A DNA stretch of 13,811 nucleotides from an uncultured Collinsella sp. Its GTDB lineage: Bacteria > Actinomycetota > Coriobacteriia > Coriobacteriales > Coriobacteriaceae. Under the pieces are notes generated by a model that was not told where the DNA came from, did not search any database, and saw nothing but the letters and a program-made list of their open reading frames with translations. Positions 11,234-13,811 of this stretch are shown here, piece by piece. The first letter of the stretch is position 1. Each line of letters opens with the position of its first letter. The stretch lies in the NCBI GenBank assembly GCA_902492185.1, contig CABUKY010000032.1, positions 1-13,811 of the forward strand, written 5' to 3'. The position numbers and the translations under genes were made by a program.

Positions 11234-13811
11234 GTGGCAAACGAGTACAAGCAGACGATGAATCTGCCCAAGACCGGTTTTCCCATGCGTGCCGGTCTTT
11301 CCAAGTCCGAGCCCAAGCGACTCAAGGACTGGCAGGACAACAAGGTCTACGAGCAGGTTCTGAAGAAGAACGAGGGTCACAAGAAGTTCGTGCTGCACGA
11401 CGGCCCTCCGTACGCCAACGGTCCGATCCACATCGGCCATGCCATGAACAAGATCTCCAAGGACATGATCAACCGCTACTGGATGATGCAGGGTTATGAG
11501 GTTCCCTATGTCCCCGGTTGGGACTGCCACGGCCAGCCGATCGAGCACAAGGTCGAGGAGAAGCTCGGCACCGAGAAGTTCAACCAGACCCCCACGGCCA
11601 AGATCCGTGAGCTCTGCAACGAGTTCGCTGTCGAGAACATCGAGCTGCAGAAGGCCGGCTTCCGTCGTCTGGGCGTGCTCGGCGACTGGGACAACCCCTA
11701 CCTGACGCTCTATCACCAGCACGATGCCGCCGACATCGAGGTCTTCAAGGCCATGTTCGATAAGGGCATGATCTATCGCGGCCACAAGCCGGTTCACTGG
11801 TGCAAGCACTGCCACACCGCGCTAGCCGAGGCCGAGATTGAGTACTCCGACGAGACGAGCCCGTCCATTTTCGTGCGCTTCGAGATGACTTCCAAGCCCG
11901 CCGGCCTCGAGAACTTCGACGGCCCGGTTGACTTTATCATCTGGACGACCACGCCGTGGACCATCCCCTCCGACCAGGCCGTTTCCCTCAAGCCCGGCGC
12001 CGCCTACGTTGCCGTTGAGCACGATGGTCGTGCCGAGGTCATGCTCGAGGACCTGGCTCCCAAGTGCTGTGAGGAGTTTGGCTGGGAGTACACCCCGGTT
12101 ATGGTCGACGGCAAGCCCTATGTGGTTCCCGCCGAGACCTTCCACCACATCCACTACAAGCAGCCGATCTTTGACGGTGTCGAGGGTGTGGCGCTGCTGG
12201 CCGATTACGTCGGTGTCGATGACGGTACCGGTATCGTCCACAACTCGCCCGGCCACGGCGTCGACGACTACTTTGCCTGCCTCAAGGAGGGCATCACCGA
12301 CATCTGCATGCCGGTCGATGACGACGGCAAGTTCTACACCGGTGAGGAGTTTGGCACCGGTGGCCCCTTCAGCGGCATGGATACCGACGAGGCCAACCCG
12401 CATATCATCGAGTTCCTGCGCGAGCGCGGCACCCTAGTCCTCGAGAAGAAGATCACGCACAGCTATCCGCACTGCTGGCGCTGCAAGCACCCGGTGCTCT
12501 TCCGTGCTACCGACCAGTGGTTCGTCTCGATGGATAAGACCGGTTTGCGCGAGCAGGCTGGCAAAGAGGTCCGCGAGAACGTCAAGTGGTATCCGGCCCA
12601 CGCGGCAAACCGCATCGGTGCCATGGTCGAGCAGCGTCCCGACTGGTGCATCAGCCGTCAGCGCAACTGGGGCGTGCCTATCCCCAGCTACACCTGCGCC
12701 GACTGCGGCGAGAAGGTCATGAACGACGCCACGCTCGACGCCGTCATCAAGCTCTTCCACGAGAAGGGCTCCGACGCCTGGTTCACCGACGCTCCCGAGA
12801 GCTACCTGGGCGAGGCCTGCGTCTGCCCCAAGTGCGGCGGTCATCACCTCAAGGCCGATAAGGACATCCTCGACGTGTGGTGGGATTCCGGCGTCTCCTG
12901 GAAGGCCGTCTGCGAGTACCGTCCCGAGCTGGAGTATCCGGCGGATGTGTACCTCGAGGGCTCCGATCAGCACCGCGGTTGGTTCCAGAGCTCGCTGCTC
13001 ACCTCGGTGGGTGCCAACGGCCATGCTCCGTACAAGGCGGTCGTCTCGCAGGGCTTCACACTCGATGGTCAGGGCCGCAAGATGTCCAAGTCGCTCGGCA
13101 ATGTTATTGACCCCAATAAGGTCTGCGACGAGATGGGCGCTGACATCATCCGTCTCTGGGTTGCCTCCGTCGACACCAGCTCTGACGTCTCCATCGACCA
13201 CGAGATTCTCGCTCGTACGTCCGATGCCTATCGCCGTTTCCGCAACACGCTGCGCTTCTTGCTCTCCGAGCTCGAGGGTCAGTTTGAGCCCGAGACCGAC
13301 GGCGTCGCCTTTGCCGACCTGCTGCCGCTCGACAAGCTCATGGTTGCCCGTCTGACCCAGGTCCAGGCCGAGGTCGACGACGCCTACGCCAGCTATGAGT
13401 TCCCGCGCGCCTACCGTGCGCTCTATGACTTCGTGGTTACCGAGCTTTCCAACGTGTACCTCGACGCCCTGAAGGACCGTCTGTACTGCGATAAGCCCGG
13501 CTCGCTCGAGCGCCGCAGCGCCCAGACCGTGCTGGCCGAGCTCTTCTCGATGCTCATGCGCGACCTGCAGCCGATCCTGTCCTACACGGTTGACGAGGCC
13601 ATGGCATATGCGCCCGCTGGCTGCGTCGATCACCAGAAGTACGCCGCGCTGCTCGATTGGTACAAGTCACCCATCACGGTCGACGAGGCCAATGAGTTCG
13701 AGGGCGTGCTCGAGGCTTCGCTCGAGCTCCGTAGCGCCGTGACCAAGGCCCTTGAGGATGCCCGTTCTGCCGGCACCTTCACCAAGAGCCAGCAGGTCCG
13801 CGTCAAGGCGG
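11234..13811 (+). CDS. ileS: Isoleucyl-tRNA synthetase (partial, runs off the window)
   Basis: Class I synthetase that charges tRNA-Ile and edits mischarged valine. About 859 codons are visible and open to the window edge, so the C-terminus is missing. Seen in order: HIGH at 66-69 in P-P-Y-A-N-G-P-I-H-I-G-H; W-C-x-x-C at 189-193; the editing domain with W-T-T-T-P-W-T at 237-243 and S-P-G-H-G-V-D-D-Y later; D-W-C-I-S-R-Q-R-N-W-G-V; and K-M-S-K-S at 616-620. Two Cys pairs, C488-x-x-C491 and C531-x-x-C534, suggest a small zinc knuckle in the catalytic insertion, as in some bacterial IleRS and in ValRS. The start is GTG 11234, with AAAGGGG four bases upstream. Expression is controlled by the T-box leader just before it. 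Confidence 0.97.
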   Translation, partial: MANEYKQTMNLPKTGFPMRAGLSKSEPKRLKDWQDNKVYEQVLKKNEGHKKFVLHDGPPYANGPIHIGHAMNKISKDMINRYWMMQGYEVPYVPGWDCHGQPIEHKVEEKLGTEKFNQTPTAKIRELCNEFAVENIELQKAGFRRLGVLGDWDNPYLTLYHQHDAADIEVFKAMFDKGMIYRGHKPVHWCKHCHTALAEAEIEYSDETSPSIFVRFEMTSKPAGLENFDGPVDFIIWTTTPWTIPSDQAVSLKPGAAYVAVEHDGRAEVMLEDLAPKCCEEFGWEYTPVMVDGKPYVVPAETFHHIHYKQPIFDGVEGVALLADYVGVDDGTGIVHNSPGHGVDDYFACLKEGITDICMPVDDDGKFYTGEEFGTGGPFSGMDTDEANPHIIEFLRERGTLVLEKKITHSYPHCWRCKHPVLFRATDQWFVSMDKTGLREQAGKEVRENVKWYPAHAANRIGAMVEQRPDWCISRQRNWGVPIPSYTCADCGEKVMNDATLDAVIKLFHEKGSDAWFTDAPESYLGEACVCPKCGGHHLKADKDILDVWWDSGVSWKAVCEYRPELEYPADVYLEGSDQHRGWFQSSLLTSVGANGHAPYKAVVSQGFTLDGQGRKMSKSLGNVIDPNKVCDEMGADIIRLWVASVDTSSDVSIDHEILARTSDAYRRFRNTLRFLLSELEGQFEPETDGVAFADLLPLDKLMVARLTQVQAEVDDAYASYEFPRAYRALYDFVVTELSNVYLDALKDRLYCDKPGSLERRSAQTVLAELFSMLMRDLQPILSYTVDEAMAYAPAGCVDHQKYAALLDWYKSPITVDEANEFEGVLEASLELRSAVTKALEDARSAGTFTKSQQVRVKA

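Noticed and set aside
12434..13633. 399-codon minus-strand frame opposite ileS
   Set aside because: Low-complexity Val/Leu/Gly/Asp composition with no family features, antisense to a highly conserved synthetase.

Overview
The window looks like a core chromosomal segment of a high-GC anaerobic actinobacterium of the Coriobacteriia, most likely Collinsella or a close relative. This rests on the GC-rich third codon positions, the gene content (a phi3T-type ThyA next to DHFR, a DUF134/NifX metal-cluster protein, a DUF523 protein and a T-box in front of ileS) and the family resemblance of the proteins. The genus is an inference from memory, not from a search. I see no rRNA, tRNA, CRISPR array, insertion sequence or prophage gene.

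Layout, left to right. The last codons of ftsY run into ffh, so the SRP receptor and SRP GTPase are adjacent, and a strong hairpin follows. A minus-strand gene (1673-2437) encodes a DUF134 helix-turn-helix domain fused to a NifX-like cluster-binding domain with a His/Cys-rich tail. Its promoter region carries two near-identical 12-bp palindromes and is shared with the divergent thyA-folA pair (dTMP synthesis and folate recycling). A TrmH-type RNA methyltransferase and a MATE efflux transporter follow on the plus strand. An 18-bp-arm inverted repeat separates the transporter from a minus-strand cobalamin adenosyltransferase gene that is broken by a stop at codon 5. Divergent from it is ftsH, then a terminator and a DUF523 gene. 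A bidirectional terminator separates DUF523 from a convergent iron-containing alcohol/glycerol dehydrogenase. A 486-bp spacer holds a complete transcriptional T-box with an AUC (Ile) specifier, followed by ileS, which runs off the right edge.

The most interesting locus is the DUF134-NifX gene. The two domains are joined across a run of seven C's. With one C fewer, the DUF134 frame would end in a TGA overlapping the ATG of the NifX domain (ATGA), and that ATG already has a near-perfect Shine-Dalgarno sequence. The sequence may therefore show a recent or switchable fusion of two coupled genes, a slippage site, or a base-calling error. Second in interest is the cobO-like gene: the start codon, ribosome binding site and remaining ~156 codons are intact, but codon 5 is TAA.

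Most other genes are ordinary housekeeping genes. The divergent DHFR active-site loop and the T-box with a non-consensus 3' half deserve a brief check.
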